A stretch of DNA of 64,000 nt, taken from the NCBI GenBank assembly GCA_003527225.1, contig DPXQ01000044.1:171239-235238 (forward strand). Reading direction: 5' to 3'. The stretch's first letter is position 1; each line of letters begins with the position of its first letter. Source of the stretch: Rhizobium sp. (GTDB taxonomy: Bacteria > Pseudomonadota > Alphaproteobacteria > Rhizobiales > Rhizobiaceae). Positions 56,166-64,000 of the stretch are shown here, one piece after another. A program made the position numbers and the translations under genes. The notes below the pieces were generated by a model, which saw only the letters and a list, made by a program, of their open reading frames with translations, ran no database searches and had not been told where the DNA came from.

Positions 56166-57811
56166 TGGATGCCACGATCATGACCAGAAAAGACTTTCCC
56201 GATTTTGGACTGACGCCGGAACAGCGCCGTTTTGCCGTGCGCGGCCATTACTACGAATACCCGGGCATGGACGGCGGACGCGGCGAGATCTGGTGCTATT
56301 CAGACCGCTTCTCCTATGGGCCGGGCGAAAAGGTCACCCTGTTCGTCAGCTCCACGGCTCCGCGCTTCGACCTCGAGATCCTGCGCGACGGCGCCAGCGA
56401 AACTTCCGTACTGACGGAACGCAACATCGCGGCCCGCTGGCAGGATACGCCCGACCAGTGCTCGGTTCTCGGATGCGGCTGGCAGGAAACCTTCGAATTT
56501 CGCATTCCCGTGGAGTGGGCGTCCGGCGCCTATCGCCTGACGCTGAGGGCGCAAGGCCGGGACGGTGCGCCGATCCACTGCTACCATCTTTTCATCCTTC
56601 ATCCGGCTCCGGCCAGGAAGACCGGCCGCATCCTGCAGGTGGCCGCGACCGGAACCTGGACCGCCTATAACACCTGGGGTGGCTCCAACCACTACCAGGG
56701 CATCACCGGTCCGAACCGCGACCAGTATGCCACGAGCGTGAGCACCCAGCGGCCGTGGTGCCGCGGTTTCGTGGTCCTGCCGAAAGAGGCGCCGCGCGTG
56801 CCGCTGGAAGTCTCGCTGCAGGTGGGCACCACGCCGCGTTATCCGCATATGGAATGGGCCTATGCGACCGGCTATTCGAAGAAATACGCGTCCGCGGGCT
56901 GGGCAAGCTACGACAGCCACTTCTTCCGCTGGGCGGAGCGCGCCGGCTACGAGGTCGATCTCGCCAGCCAGCACGAACTGCATTTCAAACCGGAAATCCT
57001 CGACGCCTACGATTGCGCCGTCTTCGTTGGCCATGACGAATACTGGACCTGGGAGATGCGCGATGCGGTCGACAATTTCGTCGGGCGTGGCGGGCATGCG
57101 GCGCGCTTCGCCGGGAATTTCATGTGGCAGACGCGTCTGGAAGACGAGGGCCGCCGCCAGGTCTGCTACAAGTACCGCGCGCGCGCCGAAGACCCTGTCT
57201 ACACGAACGGCGACGTCACCCGCGCCACCAATAGCTGGGAAGCGCCGGAAATCGGGCGTCCTGGTTCGGCGACCTTTGGCCTCAATTCCACCAACGGCGT
57301 CTATGCCGGCTGGGGTGGCTGCGCGCCGCGCGGCGTGCGCGGCTTTCCGGTCTGCCGGCCGCGCCATTGGGCCTTTGCCGGCACCGGCCTCTTCTATGGC
57401 GATCTGCTCGGCGCCGACAGCCACATCTATGGCTATGAGGTCGACGGCCTGGAATATGAGATCCGCCACGGCCTGCCATACCCGACAAAGACAAGCGGCG
57501 CGCCCGAGGGCCTGGAAATCCTCGCCCTCGGCATGGCGAGCCAGGTCGAGGAAAGCGATGTGCTCGCCCCCGAAGACGTGTTCTTCGGCGACGAGGATGG
57601 CCGCTTCATTGCCGAGACCCTCTATGGCGAGGCGAGCGACGAGAACCTCGAAAAGGTGCGCTATTCCAACGGCATGATTGTCAATTTCCCGAAGGGCAAG
57701 GGCGAGGTATTCCATGCCGGCACCTGCGAATGGGTGGCCGGACTGCTGCGCAACGACACCATGGTTGAGCGCGTCACGAAGAACGTGCTCGACCGCTACC
57801 TCAAACGCTGA
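56162..57811 (+). CDS. N,N-dimethylformamidase large-subunit-like protein
   Basis: The 549-residue protein matches the C-terminal part of the dimethylformamidase large subunit (762 residues there), with an N-terminal beta domain (about 40-150) and [31 protein letters not shown] and [22 protein letters not shown]. Dimethylformamidase holds a mononuclear iron on two Tyr and one Glu; Tyr250 and Tyr294 here are candidate ligands, with the Glu not assigned. No small subunit gene is present. The substrate is probably another amide. ATG 56165 is an alternative start. Confidence 0.75.
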   Translation: MMDATIMTRKDFPDFGLTPEQRRFAVRGHYYEYPGMDGGRGEIWCYSDRFSYGPGEKVTLFVSSTAPRFDLEILRDGASETSVLTERNIAARWQDTPDQCSVLGCGWQETFEFRIPVEWASGAYRLTLRAQGRDGAPIHCYHLFILHPAPARKTGRILQVAATGTWTAYNTWGGSNHYQGITGPNRDQYATSVSTQRPWCRGFVVLPKEAPRVPLEVSLQVGTTPRYPHMEWAYATGYSKKYASAGWASYDSHFFRWAERAGYEVDLASQHELHFKPEILDAYDCAVFVGHDEYWTWEMRDAVDNFVGRGGHAARFAGNFMWQTRLEDEGRRQVCYKYRARAEDPVYTNGDVTRATNSWEAPEIGRPGSATFGLNSTNGVYAGWGGCAPRGVRGFPVCRPRHWAFAGTGLFYGDLLGADSHIYGYEVDGLEYEIRHGLPYPTKTSGAPEGLEILALGMASQVEESDVLAPEDVFFGDEDGRFIAETLYGEASDENLEKVRYSNGMIVNFPKGKGEVFHAGTCEWVAGLLRNDTMVERVTKNVLDRYLKR

Positions 57812-57823
57812 CAGAGACCCAAG

Positions 57824-59191
57824 ATGAACAAGCCAGTGAAGACCGACGAACGTCCTGCTTCGCACCTATTCTACCAGTCGCGGCTGCGCCGGCCGCTCGC
57901 GACCCACGCCGAGGGCATCTACATCTGGGATGAAAACGGCCGCCGGGTGATCGACGGCTCGAGCGGCGCCATGGTCGTCAATATCGGCCACGGCAATCCC
58001 CATGTCATCGAGGCGATGAAACAGCAGCTGGACCGCGTTACCTTCGCCTATCGCCTGCATTTCGAAAACCAGCCGGCCGAGGAACTGGCGCGGCGTCTCG
58101 CCGGCCTCATGCCCGAGGGCATGGACAAGGTGTTCTTCGTCTCCGGCGGGTCAGAGGCGGTGGAATCCTGCCTGAAGCTCGCGCGCCAATGGGCCGTCGC
58201 GGTGGGGCAGGCAAGCCGCTACAAGGTCGTCTCGCGCTTTCCCTCCTATCACGGCTCCACGCTCGGCGCGCTCGCCGTCACCGGCTATGACGCGCTGACC
58301 GCACCCTTCCTGCCGATGATGCAGGAAATGCCGAAGATCAAGGCGCCGACCGCCTATCTCGACCGCGACAATCTCTCCATGGAAGAGCGCGGGCTGAAAT
58401 ATGCCGACATGCTGGAGGAGAAGATCCTGGCCGAGGGCCCTGAAAGCGTTCTCGCCTTCATCATGGAGCCGATCGGCGGCGCCTCGACCGGGGCTCTCGT
58501 CGCGCCCGACAGCTACTATCCGCGCATCCGCGAGATCTGCGATCGCTACGGCATCCTGCTGATCCACGACGAGGTCATGAGCGGCGCGGGCCGCACCGGA
58601 AAATATCTCGGCGGCGACCACTGGAACTGCAAGCCGGACCTGATCGCCCTCTCCAAGGGCCTTGGCGCCGGCTATTGCCCGCTTGGCGCCATGATCGCGC
58701 CGTCGCGGCTGGTGCAGCCGGTACTCGATGCCGGCGGTTTCGCCCACGGCTATACCTATGCCGGAAATCCGCTCGCCTGCGCGGCGGGGCTTGCGGTTCT
58801 CGATGAGATCGAAAGCAAGGATCTGCTCGGCAATGCCGAGCGGGCCGGGGCGCTGTTGCGCAGTGAGCTTGAAGGTCTTGCCGAACGCTTCCCCTTCATC
58901 GGCGACGTGCGCGGCAAGGGCCTGCTTCTGGCCGCGGAATTCGTTTCCGACCGCGAGACGATGAAGCCGCTGCCGAAGGAGCTCAATGCGTACCAGCGTG
59001 TCGTCGATATCGCCTATGAGCGTGGGCTCATCATCTATTCGCGCCGCACGCGCGGCGGTGTGGAGGGCGATCATTTCCTCGTCTGCCCGCCGATGATCAT
59101 CACGCCCGAGGAGATCCGCGACATCATCGCCATCCTCGCCGATACGCTCGAGCAGCTTGCAGCCGAGCTCAATCTTCCCGTCAACCGTTGA
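57824..59191 (+). CDS. Class III (omega) aminotransferase
   Basis: The 455-residue PLP enzyme has the class III motifs: FVSGGSEAVES, the cofactor Asp in LLIHDEVMSGAGRTG (D249) and the Schiff-base lysine K278 in ALSKGLGAGYCPLGA. Members act on amines and omega- or beta-amino acids. In this operon it could turn an imported beta-amino acid into the beta-keto acid that the next gene product cleaves. That role is inference. Confidence 0.9.
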   Translation: MNKPVKTDERPASHLFYQSRLRRPLATHAEGIYIWDENGRRVIDGSSGAMVVNIGHGNPHVIEAMKQQLDRVTFAYRLHFENQPAEELARRLAGLMPEGMDKVFFVSGGSEAVESCLKLARQWAVAVGQASRYKVVSRFPSYHGSTLGALAVTGYDALTAPFLPMMQEMPKIKAPTAYLDRDNLSMEERGLKYADMLEEKILAEGPESVLAFIMEPIGGASTGALVAPDSYYPRIREICDRYGILLIHDEVMSGAGRTGKYLGGDHWNCKPDLIALSKGLGAGYCPLGAMIAPSRLVQPVLDAGGFAHGYTYAGNPLACAAGLAVLDEIESKDLLGNAERAGALLRSELEGLAERFPFIGDVRGKGLLLAAEFVSDRETMKPLPKELNAYQRVVDIAYERGLIIYSRRTRGGVEGDHFLVCPPMIITPEEIRDIIAILADTLEQLAAELNLPVNR

Positions 59192-59201
59192 GAGCCCGAC
59201 C

Positions 59202-60149
59202 ATGACTTCAACCCGAAAGATGCGCAACAAGGTCGTCATCACCTGCGCCGTCACCGGTTCGGTTCACACGCCGAGCATGTCGCCCTATCTGCCGATCACG
59301 CCGGACGAGATCGCCTCCGAGGCGATCGCGGCGGCCGAAGCCGGCGCCTCGATCCTGCACCTGCATGCCCGCGATCCGAAGGATGGCCGGCCCTCGGCCG
59401 ATCCCGAGGTGTTCATGCAGTTCCTGCCGCGCATCAAGCAGTCGACGGATGCGGTGATCAATATCTCCACTGGCGGTTCCTCGCTGATGACGCTGGAAGA
59501 CCGTCTCGCGGCATCGATGCGCGCCGAGCCGGAAATGTGTTCGCTCAACATGGGCACGATGAACTTTGCGCTCTTTCCCGCCCTCGACAAGCCGATGGAA
59601 TGGAAGCATGAGTGGGAGCCGAAGCTTCTGGAGGCGACGCGCGGCTCGATCTTCAAGAACACCTTCGAGGACATGGAATTCATCCTGACACGGCTCGGCA
59701 AGGGCTGCGGCACCCGCTTCGAGTTCGAGTGCTATGACGTGGGCCATCTCTATTCGCTGGCGCATTTCCGCGACCGGGGTCTGGTGTCCGGCCACCTCTT
59801 CATCCAGTTCGTCTTCGGCGTTCTGGGCGGTATCGGCGCCGACCCGGACAACCTCACGCACATGAAGCGCATCGCCGACAAGCTGTTCGGCGATAGCTAC
59901 AGCTTCTCGGTGCTTGCCGCCGGCCGTCACCAGATGCCGATGATCACCATGGCCGCCGCCATGGGCGGCAATGTCCGTGTCGGGCTGGAGGACAGTCTCT
60001 ACAACGGCCGCGGCCATCTCGCCCGCAGCAATGCCGAACAGGTCACCCGCATCCGCACCGTGCTGGAGGCGCTTTCGCTGGAGGTGGCCACACCTGCCGA
60101 GGCGCGCGAACTGCTCGGCCTCAAGGGCGGCGACAAGGTGGCGTTCTAG
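59202..60149 (+). CDS. Beta-keto acid cleavage enzyme (BKACE, DUF849)
   Basis: BKACE enzymes condense a beta-keto acid with acetyl-CoA and split it into acetoacetate and a new CoA ester. The 315-residue protein has the zinc motif HLHARDPKDG (H53, H55), NISTGGSS and the Glu-containing VRVGLEDSLYNGRGHLARSNAEQV. It belongs to the family of Kce (lysine fermentation) and the carnitine enzyme. Its side-chain specificity is not deducible. ATG 59202 starts the family N terminus. Confidence 0.9.
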   Translation: MTSTRKMRNKVVITCAVTGSVHTPSMSPYLPITPDEIASEAIAAAEAGASILHLHARDPKDGRPSADPEVFMQFLPRIKQSTDAVINISTGGSSLMTLEDRLAASMRAEPEMCSLNMGTMNFALFPALDKPMEWKHEWEPKLLEATRGSIFKNTFEDMEFILTRLGKGCGTRFEFECYDVGHLYSLAHFRDRGLVSGHLFIQFVFGVLGGIGADPDNLTHMKRIADKLFGDSYSFSVLAAGRHQMPMITMAAAMGGNVRVGLEDSLYNGRGHLARSNAEQVTRIRTVLEALSLEVATPAEARELLGLKGGDKVAF

Positions 60150-60209
60150 CGGGATGTCATTATCATCGCGGGTGTTGCGCGTGGAAACGAGGGGCAGGAA
60201 AGACAGGCA

Positions 60210-60725
60210 ATGACCATGCAGGAGAAGGGCGCGCATCCGGGTTTCCGCATTCGGCCGGCAGAGCCGCAGGACGCTGAAGCCATGCATAAGGCGGTCATGG
60301 CCCTTGGGCGCTTCCTCGGGCAGGAAGGCAAGATCGCCAGCACGGCGGAGGATTTCCGCCACTACGGTTTCGGGCCGAATGCCGCCTTTTCCGGCTACAT
60401 CGCGGAAGTGGACGGCGTGTTTGCCGGGCTTTGCCTCTACTTCCCGATCTTTTCCACCTGGCTCGGCAAGCCCGGAGTCTATGTCCAGGACCTCTATGTC
60501 GACGACCGCTTCCGGGGGCGCAGGATCGGCGAAAGACTGCTGAAGACCGTGGCGGCCTGGTCGCGCAAACGCGGAGGTGTCTACCTGCGGCTGGCGGTTG
60601 ACACTGCCAATGTCACCGCCCACGACTTCTACGAGCGGGTCGGCCTCGGTTGGCTCGACACCGACCGCGAGCATGGCGCCTATGGCGAGGCCTTCCAGGC
60701 GCTGGCCGCCAGGGACGAAATCTGA
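60210..60725 (+). CDS. GNAT N-acetyltransferase, SSAT/diamine-acetyltransferase-like
   Basis: The 171-residue protein follows the spermidine/spermine acetyltransferase pattern: IRPAEPQDAEAMHKAVMALG, FPIFSTWLGKPGVYVQDLYVDDRFRGRRIGERLL and the FYERVGLGWL end. SSAT enzymes acetylate polyamines and related small amines. It sits just before an acetylpolyamine amidohydrolase, which would reverse this reaction. ATG 60216 is an alternative start. Confidence 0.82.
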   Translation: MTMQEKGAHPGFRIRPAEPQDAEAMHKAVMALGRFLGQEGKIASTAEDFRHYGFGPNAAFSGYIAEVDGVFAGLCLYFPIFSTWLGKPGVYVQDLYVDDRFRGRRIGERLLKTVAAWSRKRGGVYLRLAVDTANVTAHDFYERVGLGWLDTDREHGAYGEAFQALAARDEI

Positions 60726-60748
60726 ACGAAACCTTTCGAGGAACGAGA

Positions 60749-61780
60749 ATGAAAGCCTTCTACGCCGACGAGCAGAAGCGTCACGATCCCAAGACCTTTC
60801 TTTCCAGCGGCGCGCCGCAGCCCAATCCCGAACAGCCGGAACGGGTGGAACGCCTGCTTTCCGGAGCGCGTGCGGCGGGCTGTGAGATCGTGCGCCCGCG
60901 CGATCACGGGCTCGGGCCGATTGCCGCCGTGCATACGCCCGAATACCTCGAATTCCTCGAGAATATCTATGTCCGCTGGCAGCGCATCGCCGAGGCATCG
61001 GACGAGGTCATCCCCAACATCCACCCGCTTGCGCGCACCGGCCGCTATCCGGCTTCCGCCGTCGGACAGGCGGGCTATCACATGGCCGATACCGCATGCC
61101 CTATCTCGGCGGAGACATGGGAAAGCGTGTGCTGGAGCGCCTGGAGCGCGGTCGGGGCCGCAGAGGCCGTTCTGTCTGGCGAGCCTGCCGCCTATGCGCT
61201 CTGCCGTCCGCCGGGCCACCACGCCTTCGCCGACGTCGCCGGCGGCTTCTGCTTCGTCAACAATTCTGCGGTCGCCGCGCAGCATTTGCGCAAGAATGCC
61301 GCGCGGGTGGCGATCCTCGACGTGGACCTCCATCACGGAAACGGCACGCAGGGCATCTTCTATGCCCGCCCTGATGTGCTGACGATCTCGCTCCATGCCG
61401 ATCCGGTGCGTTTCTATCCGTTCTTCTGGGGCCATGCCGATGAGCGCGGGGAGGGGCCGGGCCTTGGCTACAACCTCAACCTGCCGCTGCCGCGCAAATC
61501 CGGCGACGAGGAGTTCCTCGCAGCCCTCGACGCCGCCTTCAAGCGCATCCATGCCTTTGCGCCGGAGGCGCTGGTGGTGGCGCTCGGCCTCGATCCCTTC
61601 GAGGGCGATCCCTTCGGCGGCCTGTCGGTGACGACGCCCGGCTTCTCTCGGATTGGCGAGGCGATTGCCAAGCTCGGCCTGCCGACGGTTATCGTGCAGG
61701 AAGGCGGCTATCTCTGCGATGCGCTCTCCGACAATCTGACGGCCTTCCTCACCGGTTTCGAAGGCAATAACGGGTTGTAG
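60749..61780 (+). CDS. Acetylpolyamine amidohydrolase (histone deacetylase superfamily)
   Basis: The 343-residue protein is close in length and layout to the Mycoplana ramosa enzyme, which removes acetyl groups from acetylated polyamines. Active-site residues are visible: His157 and His158 in RPPGHHA, the zinc ligands D193 and H195 in DVDLHHGNGT and D282 in GLDPFEGDP, and Tyr321 in QEGGY. These match the known enzyme nearly position for position. ATG 60749 is set by GAGGAACGAGA. It ends the operon. Confidence 0.9.
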   Translation: MKAFYADEQKRHDPKTFLSSGAPQPNPEQPERVERLLSGARAAGCEIVRPRDHGLGPIAAVHTPEYLEFLENIYVRWQRIAEASDEVIPNIHPLARTGRYPASAVGQAGYHMADTACPISAETWESVCWSAWSAVGAAEAVLSGEPAAYALCRPPGHHAFADVAGGFCFVNNSAVAAQHLRKNAARVAILDVDLHHGNGTQGIFYARPDVLTISLHADPVRFYPFFWGHADERGEGPGLGYNLNLPLPRKSGDEEFLAALDAAFKRIHAFAPEALVVALGLDPFEGDPFGGLSVTTPGFSRIGEAIAKLGLPTVIVQEGGYLCDALSDNLTAFLTGFEGNNGL

Positions 61781-62078
61781 ATTTCCCGCATGTCCGACAC
61801 TTTGGGCGTGCGGCGGCAAGCCGTCCGCCAATGCGCAGAGGCGCCATCGCGAAGCGGCGGCCGGCGTTTTTCCGTCGGGCGACTTGAAACCGCCGCATTC
61901 AATACGCATTTACTGGACTAGAACCAACGTACGAGCTGGCAATGCGCTCCGGGTGGAGTGCGCCAATATAGCGGCCGTTAGATCTGGCCCCTTGTTTATC
62001 GCCGCTCGCCATACCAGGTGATTTCACAAATCCCCCAAACAGATGCCGCCGGGTCTTTCCTGGCCGCTTACGGACAAC
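61781..62078. other. Intergenic region behind the amine/amide operon
   Basis: No convincing gene is present. A GC-rich imperfect hairpin (about 61810-61828) may end the operon transcript. The right half is AT-richer and holds the start region of a small hypothetical gene. Confidence 0.35.
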
Positions 62079-62240
62079 ATGCAGAACATTCTTGAACTGA
62101 ACCGGTCAACGGCGCTCATGCGCCAACCGATTATCCCGATGAATTTGGACACGTCTGAACGCAAGCTCTCCTGGAAACCCGCCGTCGTGCGGTTCAGTCG
62201 CGAAGAGCTGCGCGATATCGTCGCGGACCAGATCGATTGA
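62079..62240 (+). CDS. Small hypothetical protein
   Basis: The frame from ATG 62079 gives 53 residues with a charged C terminus (RKLSWKPAVVRFSREELRDIVADQID) that looks like a short amphipathic helix. An earlier ATG at 62043 would add 12 residues. I do not recognise it. The similar direction and closeness to the DUF4167 gene suggest a shared transcript. Coding is plausible, not certain. Confidence 0.4.
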   Translation: MQNILELNRSTALMRQPIIPMNLDTSERKLSWKPAVVRFSREELRDIVADQID

Positions 62241-62323
62241 TGACACACCCTTTAGCGGCCAAATTGCCGCCTCAAAACCCTATTTCCAAGGAGCAAGCCA
62301 GATTATTGGCTTGAAAACACCAC

Positions 62324-62563
62324 ATGAACCAACCAAAGTCCCGTAGCCCAAATCCGAAAAGATCGGCCAGAACCCGCTCCGACGCATCGGCCGGTATGTC
62401 TCGAAGCGCAAAAGATCGCTACGAACACTATATCGCTCTTGCCCGCGAGAAGGCGGCGGCCGGCGACCGGATCGAGGCCGAAAACTACTACCAGCATGCG
62501 GAGCATTATTTCCGCAGCGCCGCGGCGCTTGCCGCGTCAACACAGAAAGCAAGCCAACGATAA
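62324..62563 (+). CDS. DUF4167 mini-protein
   Basis: The 79-residue protein has a basic N terminus and the DUF4167 core KDRYEHYIALAREKAAAGDRIEAENYYQHAEHYFRS. Full-size DUF4167 proteins of alphaproteobacteria carry a long extra C-terminal part; this is only the core. Its TAA stop overlaps the desaturase ATG, so the two are translationally coupled. The role is unknown; the basic end suggests nucleic acid binding. Confidence 0.8.
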   Translation: MNQPKSRSPNPKRSARTRSDASAGMSRSAKDRYEHYIALAREKAAAGDRIEAENYYQHAEHYFRSAAALAASTQKASQR

Positions 62564-63588
62564 TGAGTGCGACGACCACAATTGAGCATGCAAGCGGCTC
62601 CGGCGAAAAGGCCTGGCTCAAGATCCTTTCCAAATACCGCCAGCCCAATGTCGGACGCAGTACGTTCGAACTTGTGGTCACCGCCATTCCCTTTGCCCTG
62701 TTCTGGGCCGCGTCATGGGCCGCGGTTCATTATGGCTACTGGTTGGGGTTGATCCTCATCATTCCCGCCGCCGGCTTTCTGCTCCGCCTCTTCATGATCC
62801 AGCACGATTGCGGCCATGGAGCCTTCTTCGGCCGCCGCCGCATGGATGACTGGACGGGCCGGGTGCTCGGCGTCCTGACCCTCACGCCCTACGACTATTG
62901 GCGCCGCGCGCATGCGGAACACCACGCCTCGGCGGGAAATCTCGACGAGCGCGGCGTTGGCGACATCACCACGCTGACCGTCGCCGAATACAACGCGCTG
63001 TCGCCCCGGGGAAAGCTCGGCTATCGGCTCTACCGGCATCCCCTCGTGATGTTCGGTATCGGCCCGGCATGGCTCTTTCTCTTCAAGCAGCGCCTGCCCT
63101 TCGGAATGATGCGCTCAGGCCCGCTTCCGTGGATTTCGACCATGGCGACCAATCTCGCCGTGGCTGTGATTGCGGCCCTGCTGATCTGGGCGATCGGCCT
63201 CGTTCCGTTCCTGACGGTACACCTCCCGATCGTCCTCCTGGCGGGCGCCATCGGCATCTGGCTCTTCTATGTCCAGCATCAGTTCGAGGAAACCCATTGG
63301 TCGAAGCCGCCGGAATGGCAGTTCCAGGAGGCGGCCCTCCACGGTGCCTCCCACTACGATCTGCCGCCGGTTCTGCGCTGGATGACCGGCAATATCGGCA
63401 TCCATCATGTGCACCATCTCGCGAGCCGGGTACCGTACTACCGGCTTCCGGAAGTGATCAAGGATTACCCGGAACTTGGCGACCTGGGCCGCATAACGCT
63501 CATGGACAGTCTGCGCCTCGTAAGGCTCGTCCTCTGGGATGAGAAGAGCCGCCGGATGATATCCTTCCGGGATGCAGCCCGCGCCTGA
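62563..63588 (+). CDS. Fatty acid desaturase
   Basis: The 341-residue membrane protein has four hydrophobic segments and the three di-iron His boxes: HDCGH (81-85), HAEHH (117-121) and HHVHH near residue 285. It introduces a double bond into acyl chains of membrane lipids. The third box type suits the delta-12/omega-6 branch, but the position is not proven. It lies directly before a cold-shock gene, fitting membrane adjustment to cold, though that gene has its own promoter. Confidence 0.9.
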   Translation: MSATTTIEHASGSGEKAWLKILSKYRQPNVGRSTFELVVTAIPFALFWAASWAAVHYGYWLGLILIIPAAGFLLRLFMIQHDCGHGAFFGRRRMDDWTGRVLGVLTLTPYDYWRRAHAEHHASAGNLDERGVGDITTLTVAEYNALSPRGKLGYRLYRHPLVMFGIGPAWLFLFKQRLPFGMMRSGPLPWISTMATNLAVAVIAALLIWAIGLVPFLTVHLPIVLLAGAIGIWLFYVQHQFEETHWSKPPEWQFQEAALHGASHYDLPPVLRWMTGNIGIHHVHHLASRVPYYRLPEVIKDYPELGDLGRITLMDSLRLVRLVLWDEKSRRMISFRDAARA

Positions 63589-63760
63589 AGCACCTGAATT
63601 CCAATTGAGATCGGCCGTCTGCGGAAAACGTGGGCGGCCGTCTGCGTTGATAGCCGTCGCCTCTCGCGGGGCCGACGGGCCCTACCGGCATTGCCGTGGG
63701 CTATTTCCTCGGACAATATATCGAAAGAATAATCTTTTTGCCAAATAGTAAAACCAAAAG

Positions 63761-63789
63761 TTGACATTGGTGATCATATGGCCTATATA
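63761..63789 (+). promoter_or_regulatory. Strong sigma-70 promoter of the cold-shock gene
   Basis: TTGACA (63761-63766) and TATATA (63784-63789) are 17 bases apart. Transcription would start near 63796, leaving a leader of about 140 bases before the start codon, the layout of cspA-type genes whose leader RNA responds to temperature. The preceding gap from 63589 shows an 11-base direct repeat (63613-63623, 63636-63646) and no gene. Confidence 0.75.
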
Positions 63790-63938
63790 AATCATATCGA
63801 GACCTGTTAGATCGATATTTGTTTTATCTCTGGTGCTCGGCGCCACGTTGACGAACTAATCCCTTCTATCATCGTGTTGAAATACGCTCCGTGCGTCGTG
63901 CGGAGTGTGGATAATTATTGCTATAGAAAGGGTTCGTC

Positions 63939-64000
63939 ATGAACACTGGCACAGTTAAATGGTTCAATTCCACAAAGGGCTTCGGCTTCATTCAGCCTGA
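63939..64000 (+). CDS. Cold-shock protein (partial, cut by window end)
   Basis: The first 20 residues (NTGTVKWFNSTKGFGFIQP) are the CspA-family start with the RNP1 motif KGFGFI. The protein is a single-stranded nucleic acid binding RNA chaperone, usually about 70 residues. AAAGGG precedes ATG 63939. The rest lies outside the window. Confidence 0.92.
   Translation, partial: MNTGTVKWFNSTKGFGFIQP

Overview
The window is a high-GC, densely coded alphaproteobacterial chromosome segment. Its gene set points to Rhizobiaceae (Rhizobium, Ensifer, Agrobacterium or Shinella type): the cta operon for aa3 cytochrome oxidase followed by DUF983, SURF1, ispH, thrB and rnhA; thrC beside an M16 peptidase; a CcrM-type GANTC methylase; and mutY, a DUF721 protein, a DsbA-like lipoprotein, smc and ppdK in series. 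This placement is inferred from gene content and order. I ran no search.

Layout. 1-5.6 kb: aa3 oxidase operon ctaC-ctaD-ctaB-small ORF-ctaG-ctaE with an FNR/FixK-type box in front. 5.6-11.3 kb: a P-loop phosphotransferase, DUF983, SURF1, DUF1304, ispH, a short HicB-like protein, thrB, rnhA and a Dabb protein. 11.5-13.1 kb: a clpP paralog / SRPBCC / ArsR cassette bounded by imperfect inverted repeats, probably an insertion. 13.1-26.6 kb: peroxiredoxin, DsbD-like protein, YqgE, a membrane GGDEF/EAL protein, GNAT, M16 peptidase, thrC, a lipoprotein, a lipid-kinase-like protein, a HAD phosphatase, an SMR/TetR efflux pair and an ArsR/NIPSNAP/ABM group; the two regulator groups have clear palindromic operators. 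26.6-34.7 kb: VWA protein, ccrM, a GT41-like glycosyltransferase, a decayed DUF4160 gene, HAD, mutY and DUF721. 34.8-46 kb: DsbA lipoprotein, smc, an Ivy-like lysozyme inhibitor, ppdK, membrane proteins, an MBL hydrolase and a cupin. 46-48.7 kb: tRNA-Gln(TTG), tRNA-Pro(CGG) and small envelope proteins.

48.7-61.8 kb is the most distinctive part. It has an NMT1-type ABC transporter, a thioesterase and a LysR regulator divergent from an apparent nine-gene operon: a complete polar amino-acid-type ABC importer, a protein related to the N,N-dimethylformamidase large subunit, a class III aminotransferase, a BKACE (DUF849) beta-keto acid cleavage enzyme, an SSAT-like N-acetyltransferase and an acetylpolyamine amidohydrolase. 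Together they look like an uptake and degradation route for an amide or amine compound whose substrate I cannot name. The window closes with a DUF4167 mini-protein coupled to a fatty acid desaturase, and a cold-shock gene with a strong promoter and long leader, cut by the window edge.
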